Positions 25,570 to 33,401 of a stretch of 57,486 nt of DNA are shown here, piece by piece; the stretch's first letter is position 1; each line of letters begins with the position of its first letter. This DNA is from Actinomycetota bacterium (GTDB lineage Bacteria > Actinomycetota > Thermoleophilia > Gaiellales > Gaiellaceae): the NCBI GenBank assembly GCA_003134505.1, contig PLBK01000026.1, forward strand, positions 1-57,486, written 5' to 3'. The translations under genes were made by a program, and so were the position numbers. The notes beneath the pieces were generated by a model. It did no database searches, was not told where the DNA came from, and was given only the letters and a program-made list of their open reading frames with translations.

Positions 25570-26591
25570 GCGGGCACCTCCCCGTCGCGTGAGAAGGCCA
25601 CGAGCCGCTCGAGGCGCTCCGCGGCGCCGCCCGAGTCCACGGCGCGTCGCGCGTGCTCGAGGCCTTCACGCAGATCCGCCGCATGCCCCGAGGCGGCGAT
25701 CGCACCGGCGGCGTTGAGCAGGATCGCGTCGCGCCGCCCGCCCGCGGCGCCGGCGAAGACGTCCCTGATCGCCTGTGCGTTCTCGACCGGCGAGCCGCCG
25801 CGCAGCTCCTCCGGCGAGCAGGGCGCGATGCCGAGTTCGGCCGGATCGATCGTCCGCTCGTGCACCGTCCCGTCGACGACCTCGCAGACGCGGTTCGGCC
25901 CGCACGGCGACAGCTCGTCGATTCCGCCGGCCCCGTGCACGACGAACGCCCTTCGCGCACCGAGTTGCGCCAGGACCTCGGCGATCGTCCGCACGAGCGC
26001 CGGCGAGTAGACGCCGACGATCTGCGCCCGCGCTCCCGCCGGGTTCGTCAGCGGGCCGAGCACGTTGAAGACTGTCCGCGTGGCGAGCTCGCGCCTCACC
26101 GACGCGGCATGCCGCATCGCGGGGTGGTGTGCGGGCGCGAACAGGAAGCCGAAGCCGAGCTCGTCGATCGAGCGCGCGATCCGCTCGGGCGACTGCTCGA
26201 GCTCGAGCCCGAGCGCCTCGAGCACGTCGGCCGAGCCCGAGGCGGACGAGACGGCGCGGTTGCCGTGCTTCGCGACGCCGGCGCCGGCCGAGGCCGCCAC
26301 CAGCGCTGCGGCCGTCGAGATGTTCAGCGTCTGCGCGCCGTCGCCGCCGGTTCCGGCCGTGTCCACGAGGTCGTCGCGCTGCGGGTGGACGGCAAGCACG
26401 TGGGCGCGCATCGCGTCGGCGCAGCCGGCGATCTCCTCGGCCGTCTCGCCCTTCGCCCGCAGCGCCACCAGGAAGCCGGCGATCTGCGCGGGCGTCGTCT
26501 CGCCGCGCATGATCGAGCTCATCGTCTCGCAGGCCTCCCCACGGGTCAGGTCGTGCCCGTCCAGCAGCCGGCTGAGCGTCGCCTGGATCAT
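25566..26591 (-). CDS. trpD: anthranilate phosphoribosyltransferase
   Basis: 341 residues. It transfers the phosphoribosyl group from PRPP to anthranilate. The PRPP-binding VDTAGTGGDGAQTLNIST motif, the KHGNRAVSSASGSADVLEALG motif and the FLFAPAHHPAM motif are all intact. ATG 26591 overlaps the trpG stop (ATGA). A short bridging frame of doubtful coding value follows before trpC/F. Confidence 0.96.
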   Translation of the reverse strand: MIQATLSRLLDGHDLTRGEACETMSSIMRGETTPAQIAGFLVALRAKGETAEEIAGCADAMRAHVLAVHPQRDDLVDTAGTGGDGAQTLNISTAAALVAASAGAGVAKHGNRAVSSASGSADVLEALGLELEQSPERIARSIDELGFGFLFAPAHHPAMRHAASVRRELATRTVFNVLGPLTNPAGARAQIVGVYSPALVRTIAEVLAQLGARRAFVVHGAGGIDELSPCGPNRVCEVVDGTVHERTIDPAELGIAPCSPEELRGGSPVENAQAIRDVFAGAAGGRRDAILLNAAGAIAASGHAADLREGLEHARRAVDSGGAAERLERLVAFSRDGEVPA

Positions 26592-27148
26592 CGTCGGAGG
26601 AAATTTTCCAGCAGATCGCGCCCGACCGGGAGCGTCAGCACGGACTCGGGATGGAACTGGACACCGTCGACCGGCAGCTCGCGGTGGCGCACGCCCATCA
26701 CCTCGCCGTCGTCGCTCGTCGCCGAGACGACGAGGCAGTCGGGCACGCGGGCCGCCGCGAGCGAGTGGTAGCGGCCGGCGGAGAAGTCCTGCGGCAGGCC
26801 GGCGAAGATGCCCTCGCCGTCGTGGTGGATCGGACTCGTCTTGCCGTGCAGGAGCCGGGCGGCGGGCCCGATCTCCCCGCCGAACGCCTCGACCACGGCC
26901 TGGTGGCCGAGGCAGACGCCGAGCGTCGGCGTCGTCGGCGCGAGCCGGCGCACGATCTCGAGCGTGGCGCCGGAGTGCCCGGGGCGGCCGGGGCCCGGCG
27001 AGACGACCAGGTGCGACGGGCCCATCGCCTCGGCCCCGTCCGCGTCGACTTCGTCGTTTCGCCGCACGACCACCTCTGCGCCGAGCTCCTGCAGCAGGTG
27101 CACGAGGTTGTAGGTGAACGAATCGTAGTTGTCCACAAGCAGAATCAT
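26588..27148 (-). CDS. trpG: anthranilate synthase glutaminase component
   Basis: 186 residues, class I glutamine amidotransferase. The catalytic triad is C79 (LGVCLGHQ), H166 and E168 (VQFHPESV). It opens ILLVDNYDSFTYNLVHLLQ and has an unbroken SPGPGRPGHSG oxyanion region. It may also serve PabA function, since no separate pabA is seen here. ATG 27148 has GGAG 6 nt upstream and overlaps the stop of a 22-codon frame that links it to trpE. Confidence 0.95.
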   Translation of the reverse strand: MILLVDNYDSFTYNLVHLLQELGAEVVVRRNDEVDADGAEAMGPSHLVVSPGPGRPGHSGATLEIVRRLAPTTPTLGVCLGHQAVVEAFGGEIGPAARLLHGKTSPIHHDGEGIFAGLPQDFSAGRYHSLAAARVPDCLVVSATSDDGEVMGVRHRELPVDGVQFHPESVLTLPVGRDLLENFLRR

Positions 27149-27213
27149 CTCGCGCTCCTGACCCGCGCGCACCGGGCCGTCAGGAACGCGAGAGGCTGCT
27201 GCAGGGGCTCCAT
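27145..27213 (-). CDS. possible 22-aa bridging ORF between trpE and trpG
   Basis: ATG 27213 overlaps the trpE stop as TGATG, and its own TGA overlaps the trpG ATG as ATGA. The 22-residue product starts MEPLQQPLAFLTARC. With the similar frame between trpD and trpC/F, this suggests relay translation through the operon. It is too short to judge as a protein. Confidence 0.35.
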   Translation of the reverse strand: MEPLQQPLAFLTARCARVRSAR

Positions 27214-28445
27214 CACCGTGGTCCCGCCTCCGCGAGGTCGATCGCGGCCTCCAGTGCCGCCAGCTTGTCCAGGCACTCCTGGTGCTCCGCCGCCGGGTCG
27301 GAGTCGGCCACCACGCCGCCGCCCGCCTGCAGATGTGCGACACCGTCGCGAAGGACGAGCGTGCGGATGGCGATGCACGTGTCGAGATCGCCGTCCGGGA
27401 GCGCGTAGCCGACCACGCCGGCGTACGTCCCCCGTCCGTAGCCCTCCAGCTCGGAGATGATCTGCATCGCCCGCACCTTAGGCGCGCCCGACACGGTGCC
27501 GGCGGGAAACGTGGCGCGCACGAGGTCGAACGCGTTGCGGCCGGGCTGGATCTCGCCGACGACCTCCGAGACGAGGTGGACGACGTGCGAGTAGTGCTCC
27601 GGCTCGAGGAACCGCTCCACACGCACGGTGCCGGCGCGGCAGACGCGGGACAGGTCGTTGCGGCCGAGGTCGACCAGCATCACGTGCTCGGCGCGGTCCT
27701 TCTCGGAGGCGAGCAGGCTCTCGGCGGCCCCCTCGCCGGCGGCGATCGTTCCGGCGATCGGGTTCAGGCTCGCCCGTCCGCCCTGGAGCTTGACGTGGGT
27801 CTCCGGCGACGAGCCGACGAGGCTGACGTCGCCGAGCTCGAGCAGGAACAGGTACGGCGACGGGTTGATGCGCCGCAGCGCCCGGTAGAGGGCGACGGCA
27901 GACGCGTCCGTGCGACGCACGGCCCGCTGGGAGAGGACGATCTGGAACGCGTCGCCGGCGACGATGTGCTCCTTGGCGCGGAGGACGCGACGCTCGTGCT
28001 CGGCCCGGTCCGGCGTCCGCTTGGTCGGATGACCGCGGAGCGGGTCGGAGGGAGGCTCGTCAACGTGCCGGGCAAGGGCGGCAGCGATCTCCGCCGGGTC
28101 GCCGGCGAGGACCTCGGCGACGCTCGAGACATGGTCGATCCGGACGAGCACGTCGGCGACGACGAAGCGGCTCTCCGGCAGGTCGGGCCTCCCCGCGGGC
28201 AGCGGCACGGTCGGTTCGAGGGTCGCGACGTAGTCGTAGCCGAGGTAGCCGATGACCGGCGCGGGCTCCCGCTCGGCCTCGTCGAACGAGACGAGCCGGT
28301 TCCCGCAGCCGACGAACGAGTAACGCCCGAGCCGGCCCTGCTCCACCGACTCGAGCAGGAAACTCGCCTCTCCCAGGCGCCGCAGCCGCAGGTAGGCCCC
28401 GAGCGGGGTGACTAGGTCGGTCGGAATGTGGGCGGTCGCGTTCAT
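27213..28445 (-). CDS. trpE: anthranilate synthase component I
   Basis: 410 residues, shorter than the usual 490-520. The loss lies in the N-terminal and middle regions. The chorismate-binding C-terminal domain is complete: LSQRAVRRTDA, NPSPYLFLLELGD, NPIAGTIAAGEG, DRAEHVMLVDLGRNDLSRV, ATFPAGTVSGAPKVRAMQII, and QAGGGVVADSDPAAEHQE. The N-terminal LLES tetrapeptide (about 30-33), part of the tryptophan feedback site, is kept. I start at ATG 28445 with GGAGG just upstream, directly after the leader terminator. A longer reading to 28529 would run through the attenuator. Confidence 0.94.
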   Translation of the reverse strand: MNATAHIPTDLVTPLGAYLRLRRLGEASFLLESVEQGRLGRYSFVGCGNRLVSFDEAEREPAPVIGYLGYDYVATLEPTVPLPAGRPDLPESRFVVADVLVRIDHVSSVAEVLAGDPAEIAAALARHVDEPPSDPLRGHPTKRTPDRAEHERRVLRAKEHIVAGDAFQIVLSQRAVRRTDASAVALYRALRRINPSPYLFLLELGDVSLVGSSPETHVKLQGGRASLNPIAGTIAAGEGAAESLLASEKDRAEHVMLVDLGRNDLSRVCRAGTVRVERFLEPEHYSHVVHLVSEVVGEIQPGRNAFDLVRATFPAGTVSGAPKVRAMQIISELEGYGRGTYAGVVGYALPDGDLDTCIAIRTLVLRDGVAHLQAGGGVVADSDPAAEHQECLDKLAALEAAIDLAEAGPR

Positions 28446-28456
28446 GTCCTCCAAAC

Positions 28457-28482
28457 GAAAAGACCTCCCGGTCGGAAGGTCT
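28457..28482 (-). terminator. trp operon attenuator terminator
   Basis: On the minus strand AGACCTTCC-GACC-GGGAGGTCT forms a 9-bp stem (one G.T pair) followed by TTTT and CGTTT. It sits between the Trp leader peptide and trpE, 11 nt before the trpE start codon. Confidence 0.85.
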
Positions 28483-28509
28483 GCGAGCGAAGCGGGGATC
28501 GAGGTCGGC

Positions 28510-28572
28510 TCAGGCGACGCTCCCGCCACGCTCGCGGCGCCACCAGAGCCAGCACGTGGTCGGGAGGTTCAT
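28510..28572 (-). CDS. trpL: trp leader peptide
   Basis: A 20-codon frame reads MNLPTTCWLWWRRERGGSVA, with three Trp codons at positions 8, 10 and 11. It starts at ATG 28572, 7 nt after a TACCCT -10 box, so the transcript should begin at or next to the ATG. The stop codon is followed 27 nt later by the terminator stem. The Trp codon cluster ahead of a terminator and trpE is the classic arrangement of ribosome-mediated attenuation: stalling at Trp codons when charged tRNA-Trp is low would favour an antiterminator. Candidate competing pairs are GACCTC (28501-28506) or ACCTCCCG near the start codon with the 3' arm of the terminator. Confidence 0.85.
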   Translation of the reverse strand: MNLPTTCWLWWRRERGGSVA

Positions 28573-28579
28573 TGCCGTC

Positions 28580-28609
28580 AGGGTAGGGCGTGGGCGCACC
28601 CCTCGTCAA
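28580..28609 (-). promoter_or_regulatory. trp operon promoter
   Basis: TTGACG (28604-28609) and TACCCT (28580-28585) separated by 18 nt, both on the minus strand. The -35 overlaps the hisA stop codon. The start point falls at the trpL ATG. The same pair of hexamers precedes the Phe leader. Confidence 0.7.
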
Positions 28610-29337
28610 GCCATCCGAAGCGCATCCACGAGCCGAATGCGGCCGCTCCAGAGGGCGCTGCCGAGGACGGCGCCCTCGCAGCCCGCGTCCCTGAGCCGGA
28701 TCAGGTCGTCGAGCGAGGCGATTCCCCCGGCCGCGAGGACGGGCAGCCCGGACGCCTCGATCACGCTCTCGAGCAGGCCGAGGTCGGGGCCGGCCAGCGA
28801 GCCGTCACGCGTCGCGCTCGTCACCAGCAGGCGCTGCACGCCGGCGCCCGCGCAGGCGTGCGCGAGTTCGGGGGCGGGGAGCTCCGACGTGCGCGCCCAG
28901 CCCTCCACGACCACGAGCCCGTTGCGCGTGTCGACGGCGGCCACGAGCCGCTCGCCGAACCGCTCTGCCGCCTCGCGGAGGAAAGCCGGCGACAACGCGG
29001 CCGTTCCGACCATGACCCGCGCCGCGCCGGCCGCGAGCGCGGCGTCCACGGAGGCGATCGTCCGGTAGCCGCCGCCGACCTGGGCGGGCGTGCCGTCCGC
29101 GGCCGCAACGACGCGTTCGACGAGCCCGGGGGTGGGCGTGCCCGAGAAGGCGCCGTCCAGGTCGACGAGGTGGAGGAAGGTCGCGCCCTCGCCCGTGAAG
29201 CGCCGCGCCGCGTCCTCCGGGTCGCCGCCCTCGATCGTCACACGCGCCCGGTCGCCGCCAGCGAGGCGCACGCACCGCCCCTCGAGCACGTCGATCGCAG
29301 GCAGGACGACGAATGCCCTCTTGCCGACCTCACGCAT
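28606..29337 (-). CDS. hisA: HisA, ProFAR isomerase
   Basis: 243 residues, a TIM barrel that isomerises the fourth histidine intermediate. Typical motifs are VLPAIDVLEGRCVRL, FLHLVDLDGAFSG, QVGGGYRT, AVDTRNGLVVVEGW and VLAAGGIASLDDL. Because a TrpF domain is present in trpC/F, this gene need not be the dual PriA. It stands alone on the minus strand, divergent from the rest of the his genes. Its ATG lies inside a 28-bp palindrome. The trp promoter -35 overlaps its stop, so trp and hisA are adjacent but separable. Confidence 0.95.
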   Translation of the reverse strand: MREVGKRAFVVLPAIDVLEGRCVRLAGGDRARVTIEGGDPEDAARRFTGEGATFLHLVDLDGAFSGTPTPGLVERVVAAADGTPAQVGGGYRTIASVDAALAAGAARVMVGTAALSPAFLREAAERFGERLVAAVDTRNGLVVVEGWARTSELPAPELAHACAGAGVQRLLVTSATRDGSLAGPDLGLLESVIEASGLPVLAAGGIASLDDLIRLRDAGCEGAVLGSALWSGRIRLVDALRMA

Positions 29338-29348
29338 CGTGTTAGCAT
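29321..29348 (+). promoter_or_regulatory. promoter of yerC-his operon
   Basis: TTGCCG (29321-29326), 16 nt, TAGCAT (29343-29348). The ATG of the regulator gene is 9 nt further. By palindromic symmetry the minus strand carries the same TAGCAT 9 nt before the hisA ATG, though no good -35 is seen on that side. Confidence 0.5.
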
Positions 29349-29361
29349 GCTAACACGATGC
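29334..29361. promoter_or_regulatory. 28-bp perfect palindrome, candidate operator between hisA and yerC
   Basis: The core is GTGTTAGCATGCTAACAC (29339-29356), and symmetry extends without mismatch to 29334 and 29361. The arms include both divergent ATG start codons and both TAGCAT -10 boxes. A dimeric repressor bound here would block both genes. The adjacent TrpR-like protein is the obvious candidate. Confidence 0.7.
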
Positions 29362-29693
29362 AAATGGCAGACGAGACGAAGAGCGAGCCCGCGCATGCCG
29401 TCGAAGAAGTCGCCGGGCTGGACGACCTCGCGGACGCCGTCCTGGCGCTGCGCACGCGTGACGAGGCGCGCCGCTTCCTGCGCGATCTCTGCACGCTCGG
29501 GGAGCTCGAAGCGCTCGCCCACCGCTGGCAGATCGCCCGGCTCGTCGACTCCGGCCGCTCCTATCTCGACATCGCCGAGACCGTGCACACGAGCACCGCG
29601 ACGGTCACGCGCGTGGCGCACTGGCTGCGACACGGCGCCGGCGGCTACGAGTTGGCGCTCGAGCGCACGGCCAGGCGTCAACCGGGACCGTAG
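29358..29693 (+). CDS. yerC: TrpR/YerC/YecD-family DNA-binding protein
   Basis: 111 residues. The helix-turn-helix core LRDLCTLGELEALAHRWQIARLVDSGRSYLDIAETVHTSTATVTRV matches the TrpR superfamily, in particular the YerC/YecD branch of uncertain ligand. It is the first gene of the his run and ends directly before the hisG ATG. ATG 29358 lies in the palindrome, and ATG 29364 is the alternative. It may autoregulate and control hisA and the his operon. Whether it responds to Trp, His or another signal cannot be told from sequence. Confidence 0.85.
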   Translation: MQMADETKSEPAHAVEEVAGLDDLADAVLALRTRDEARRFLRDLCTLGELEALAHRWQIARLVDSGRSYLDIAETVHTSTATVTRVAHWLRHGAGGYELALERTARRQPGP

Positions 29694-30584
29694 ATGACGC
29701 CGTCGCGGTTCGCGCGGGCCGGGGAGGACGGACGGCTGACGGTCGCGGTCCCCTCGAAGGGCCGCATGTTGCAGCCGACGCTCGATCTCTGCGCGGCTGC
29801 CGGCCTGTCGTTCGAGACGACCGACCGGGCGCTGCTCGTTCCCTGCTTGAACGCCCCGGTCGACCTCCTGCTCGTGCGGCCGCACGACATCCCCGAGTAC
29901 GTGCAGGACGGGGTCGTTGACGCCGGCATCACCGGGGCGAACCTCGTCTTCGAGAGCGAGGCGGACGTGCTCACGGTGGCCGAGCTCGGCTTCGCCCGCT
30001 GCACGCTGGAAGCCGCGGTGCCGGTCGATGCGGAGCAGAAGGCGCTGGCCGACCTCGAAGGCCTGCGTGTGGCCACGGCGTACCCGACCTCGACGCGCGC
30101 CTGTCTGGAACGGCTCGGCGTGTCGGTCGAGCTCGTCACCATCTCGGGTGCCGTCGAAGCGGCGCCGAGGCTCGGGCTCGCCGACGCGATCGTCGACCTC
30201 GTCTCCACCGGCTCGACGGCGAGCGTGAACGGCCTGCGCCGGATCGGACAGCTGCTCGAATCGCAGGCGGTGTTGCTGCGGGCCCTCCGCTCGGTCGGCG
30301 AGAAGGACGAGCTGGTCGAACGGCTGGCGTTGATGCTCGAAGCCGTCGTCGCGGCGCGGCGCCGTCGCTACGTGATGATGAATGCTCCGGCCTCGGCGCT
30401 GGACGAGATCCGCGCCGTGCTGCCGAGCATGGGCGCCCCGTCCGTGCTCGAGCTGGCCGAGCCCGGACAGATCGCGATCCACGCGGCGATCGAGGCCGAC
30501 CGAGTGTGGGACCTGCTCGGTCCGCTCAAGGCCGCGGGTGCCACGTCGATCCTGGTCATGCCGGTCGAGAGGCTCGTGCCGTGA
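29694..30584 (+). CDS. hisG: ATP phosphoribosyltransferase (long form)
   Basis: 296 residues, the first committed step of histidine synthesis. The catalytic domain has VAVPSKGRMLQPTLDL, DAGITGANLV and VDLVSTGSTASVNGL. The C-terminal extension of about 75 residues (RRYVMMNAPASALDEIRAVLPSM... GATSILVMPVERLVP) is the ACT-like regulatory domain of the long, HisZ-independent form, which gives histidine feedback inhibition. It starts right after the yerC stop, and its TGA overlaps the hisD start (GTGA). Confidence 0.96.
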   Translation: MTPSRFARAGEDGRLTVAVPSKGRMLQPTLDLCAAAGLSFETTDRALLVPCLNAPVDLLLVRPHDIPEYVQDGVVDAGITGANLVFESEADVLTVAELGFARCTLEAAVPVDAEQKALADLEGLRVATAYPTSTRACLERLGVSVELVTISGAVEAAPRLGLADAIVDLVSTGSTASVNGLRRIGQLLESQAVLLRALRSVGEKDELVERLALMLEAVVAARRRRYVMMNAPASALDEIRAVLPSMGAPSVLELAEPGQIAIHAAIEADRVWDLLGPLKAAGATSILVMPVERLVP

Positions 30585-31750
30585 CCCGGGTCGAGATCGC
30601 GGATGCGCTCCCGCGGGCCGCCGAGATCGTCGCCGACGTGCGGGTCCGGGGCGACGAGGCGGTGCTGGACTGGAGCGAGCGGCTGGACGGCGAGCGGCCG
30701 GCCTCGCTCCGCGTTCCGGCCGAGGAGATCGCTGCCGCCGAGGCTGCTCCGGAGTTCCTCTCCGCTCTGCGCCGGCTCGCGGACGCGGTGCGGGCATTCC
30801 ACGAGCCGCAGCGGCCGCCCGACACGGCGACGTCTCCCTACCCGGGCGTTCAGGCCGCGCGGAGGTTCGTGCCCGTGCGCTCCGTCGGCGTCTACGCGCC
30901 CGGCGGGCGCGCCTCCTATCCGTCCTCGCTGGTCATGGCCGCCGTGCCGGCGCAGGTCGCGGGCGTCGAGCGCATCGCCGTCGTCTCGCCGCGGCCGCCG
31001 GCGGTGCTCCTGGCGGCGGCACGGGAGCTCGGGCTCGACGAGGTCTACGCGGTCGGTGGCGCGCAGGCGATCGCCGCGCTGGCGTACGGGACCGAGACGA
31101 TTCGCCCGGTCGACAAGATCGTCGGCCCGGGCAACCGTTGGGTGACGGCCGCCAAGCTGCTCGTCTCCGGTCGCGTCGGCATCGACCTGCCGGCCGGGCC
31201 GAGCGAGGTGCTGATCGTCGCCGACGAGACCGCCGACGCCGAGCTGTGCGCGGCCGATCTGCTCGCGCAGGCTGAGCACGGGCCGGACTCGGAGTGCGTG
31301 CTCGTGACGACGAGCGCCGCGCTGGCCGAGCAGGTAGGGCGGCTGACGGCCGGCTGGGAGCAGGTGCGGACCGAGGTCGTGGCGTCGATCGACGAGGCGC
31401 TCGCGCGCGTCGACGAATACGCACCCGAGCATCTCGAGCTGCACGTCGCCGATCCCGAGTCGGCGGCCGCCCGCGTCACGAACGCCGGCTCGATCTTCCT
31501 CGGCCCCTCGGCACCGGCCGTCGTCGGCGACTACGCGGTCGGGGCGAACCACGTGCTCCCTACGGGCGGCCTCGCGCGTGCAGCGGGCGGGCTCGGGCTC
31601 GAGGCGTTTCTGAAGTCGATCCAGATCGTGTCGGCGACTCACGACGGGCTCGACAGGATGCGCGAGACGGTCGGTGCGCTGGCAGCCGCGGAAGGTCTGC
31701 CGTTGCACGCTGCCGCCGTCGAGGCGCGTTTCCGGGACGAGGAGCGGTGA
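30581..31750 (+). CDS. hisD: histidinol dehydrogenase
   Basis: 389 residues. It performs the last two oxidations to histidine with NAD and zinc. Motifs include VPVRSVGVYAPGGRASYPSSLVM, VYAVGGAQAIAALAYGTE, KIVGPGNRWVTAAK, DLPAGPSEVL, QAEHGPDS and VGANHVLPTGGLAR. GTG 30581 overlaps the hisG stop. The protein is somewhat short at the N-terminus against the usual 425-435. Its stop overlaps the hisC/B start (GTGA). Confidence 0.95.
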   Translation: MTRVEIADALPRAAEIVADVRVRGDEAVLDWSERLDGERPASLRVPAEEIAAAEAAPEFLSALRRLADAVRAFHEPQRPPDTATSPYPGVQAARRFVPVRSVGVYAPGGRASYPSSLVMAAVPAQVAGVERIAVVSPRPPAVLLAAARELGLDEVYAVGGAQAIAALAYGTETIRPVDKIVGPGNRWVTAAKLLVSGRVGIDLPAGPSEVLIVADETADAELCAADLLAQAEHGPDSECVLVTTSAALAEQVGRLTAGWEQVRTEVVASIDEALARVDEYAPEHLELHVADPESAAARVTNAGSIFLGPSAPAVVGDYAVGANHVLPTGGLARAAGGLGLEAFLKSIQIVSATHDGLDRMRETVGALAAAEGLPLHAAAVEARFRDEER

Positions 31751-33342
31751 CGGCCGCACGCGCGCTCCACGAGAGCTTTGCGCCGTATGTGTGGGCGCGC
31801 ACGGCTGCCGATGTCGCAGCCTCTCACGGTCTTTCCGTTGCGGAGGTTCTGCGCTTCGACGCGAACGTGCCGCCGCTTCCCGGCGTGCCGTCCGTGCCGC
31901 TCGGCGAGAGCTTCTCGGCGCTGAACGAGTATCCCGAAGGCACGTACCGGGAGCTGCGGGAGGCGGCCGCGGCGTATTCCGGTGCCGAGCCGGACGAGAT
32001 CGTGATCGGCGCCGGCGCGGACGACCTGATCGGGCTCGTCGCCCGGACGTTCCTCGGCCCGGGACGAACGGCTGCCGTTCAGCTGCCGACCTATCCGCTC
32101 TACGCGATCGCGAGCGGCATCGAGGGAGCCGGGGTGGTCGATGCGCCGTTCGAGCCCGATGCGCTCGGCGACGTCGACGTCGTCTGGGTCTGCAACCCGG
32201 CCAACCCGACCGGCGAGCTCGTCGAGCCGGACGCGATCGCAGCGCTCGCGCGGGCGCTGCCGGACGCGATCGTGGCGGTCGACGAGGCGTACTTCGAGTA
32301 CGGCGGCCGGACGGTGGTCCCGTTCGTCCGCGAGGTGCCGAACCTGATCGCGATCCGCAGCCTCTCGAAGGCTTTCGGCTTCGCCGCTCTCCGGGTCGGG
32401 TACGCGGTCGTCGCGAGCGGTGTCGCCGCCGAGCTCGACCGCCGGCGATCTCCCGCGCCCGTCTCGGCGCCTGCGGCGCGGATCGCCGCCGCGGCGCTGC
32501 GCGACCCGGTGCTCGACGTCGAGTCGGAGATCGCCGAGCGCGAACGGGTGCGGGACGCGCTGCTGGCCGCCGGGCTCGACTGCCCGCGGTCGTTCGCGAA
32601 CTTCGTCTACGTGCCCGTCGAGGACGGGCTCGAGCTGGCCGGGCGGTTGGAGGAGCGAGGGCTCGTCGTGCGCCGCTACCCATATGCGATCCGGATCACG
32701 CCGCGGCTCCCTGCCGAGAACGATCGCCTCCTGGCCGCGCTGGGCGTGTCTCCGGCCGCTTCGCCGGCGCGTTCGGCGCTGGTCGTACGGACGACGGCGG
32801 AGACCTCGCTGCGCGTCTCGCTCTCGCTCGACGGGCGGCGGCGGTCACGGGTGCACACCGGCGTCGGCTTCCTCGACCACCTGCTCGCGCAGCTGGCCTT
32901 CCACGGCGGCCTCGACCTGGAGGTCATCGCCGGCGGAGACCTGGACGTCGACGAGCACCACACGGTCGAGGACGTGATGGCCGCCGTCGGGGTGGCTCTC
33001 CGCGAGGCGCTGGGCGCGCGCGAGGGCCTGACGCGCTACGGCGCGGCGACGGTGCCGATGGACGAGGCACGCGCGACCGCGGCCGTCGACCTCGTGCGCA
33101 GGCCGCACGCCGAGATCCGGCTCGCATTCTCGGGCGACCGCGTCGGCGGGCTCGCGCTGACGCTGCTACCGCACGCGCTCGAGCGCTTCGCGATCGAGGC
33201 CGGCTGCACGGTCCACGTCGAGGCCGCCGGCGAGGACGACCACCACGTCGCCGAGGCGGCGTTCAAGGCGCTCGGTCGCGCGCTGGCGCAGGCCTGCGCC
33301 CGCGACGGCACGGGCCTCGGCTCGACGAAGGGCGCGCTGTGA
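31747..33342 (+). CDS. hisCB: HisC-HisB fusion: histidinol-phosphate aminotransferase / IGP dehydratase
   Basis: One unbroken frame of 531 residues joins two enzymes. Residues about 1-335 are HisC: VWVCNPANPTGELV, AIVAVDEAYFEYGG, and PLP lysine K208 in IRSLSKAFGFAALRVGY. Residues about 343-531 are HisB dehydratase, with the metal-binding H-rich motifs HTGVGFLDHLL, DEHHTVEDV (H404, H405) and EDDHHVAEAAFKALG, ending GSTKGAL. The joint is a short Ala/Pro/Ser linker with no stop and no ribosome site. An internal GTG start in the linker is possible but weak. In many bacteria the two genes are adjacent and separate. A fused form is uncommon. Confidence 0.93.
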   Translation: MTAARALHESFAPYVWARTAADVAASHGLSVAEVLRFDANVPPLPGVPSVPLGESFSALNEYPEGTYRELREAAAAYSGAEPDEIVIGAGADDLIGLVARTFLGPGRTAAVQLPTYPLYAIASGIEGAGVVDAPFEPDALGDVDVVWVCNPANPTGELVEPDAIAALARALPDAIVAVDEAYFEYGGRTVVPFVREVPNLIAIRSLSKAFGFAALRVGYAVVASGVAAELDRRRSPAPVSAPAARIAAAALRDPVLDVESEIAERERVRDALLAAGLDCPRSFANFVYVPVEDGLELAGRLEERGLVVRRYPYAIRITPRLPAENDRLLAALGVSPAASPARSALVVRTTAETSLRVSLSLDGRRRSRVHTGVGFLDHLLAQLAFHGGLDLEVIAGGDLDVDEHHTVEDVMAAVGVALREALGAREGLTRYGAATVPMDEARATAAVDLVRRPHAEIRLAFSGDRVGGLALTLLPHALERFAIEAGCTVHVEAAGEDDHHVAEAAFKALGRALAQACARDGTGLGSTKGAL

Positions 33343-33401
33343 CCGAGACACGCCGGAGCCGGACCGAGGCGTGTCCGAACTGGCCGGGACACGATGCGCA
33401 A

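Noticed and set aside
28446..28529. Longer TrpE start at 28529
   Set aside because: It would translate across the attenuator terminator and part of trpL. ATG 28445 matches family N-termini and has GGAGG.
28606..29337. HisA as the dual-function PriA
   Set aside because: A complete TrpF domain is present in the trpC/F fusion, so PRA isomerase activity need not come from HisA. Not excluded biochemically.
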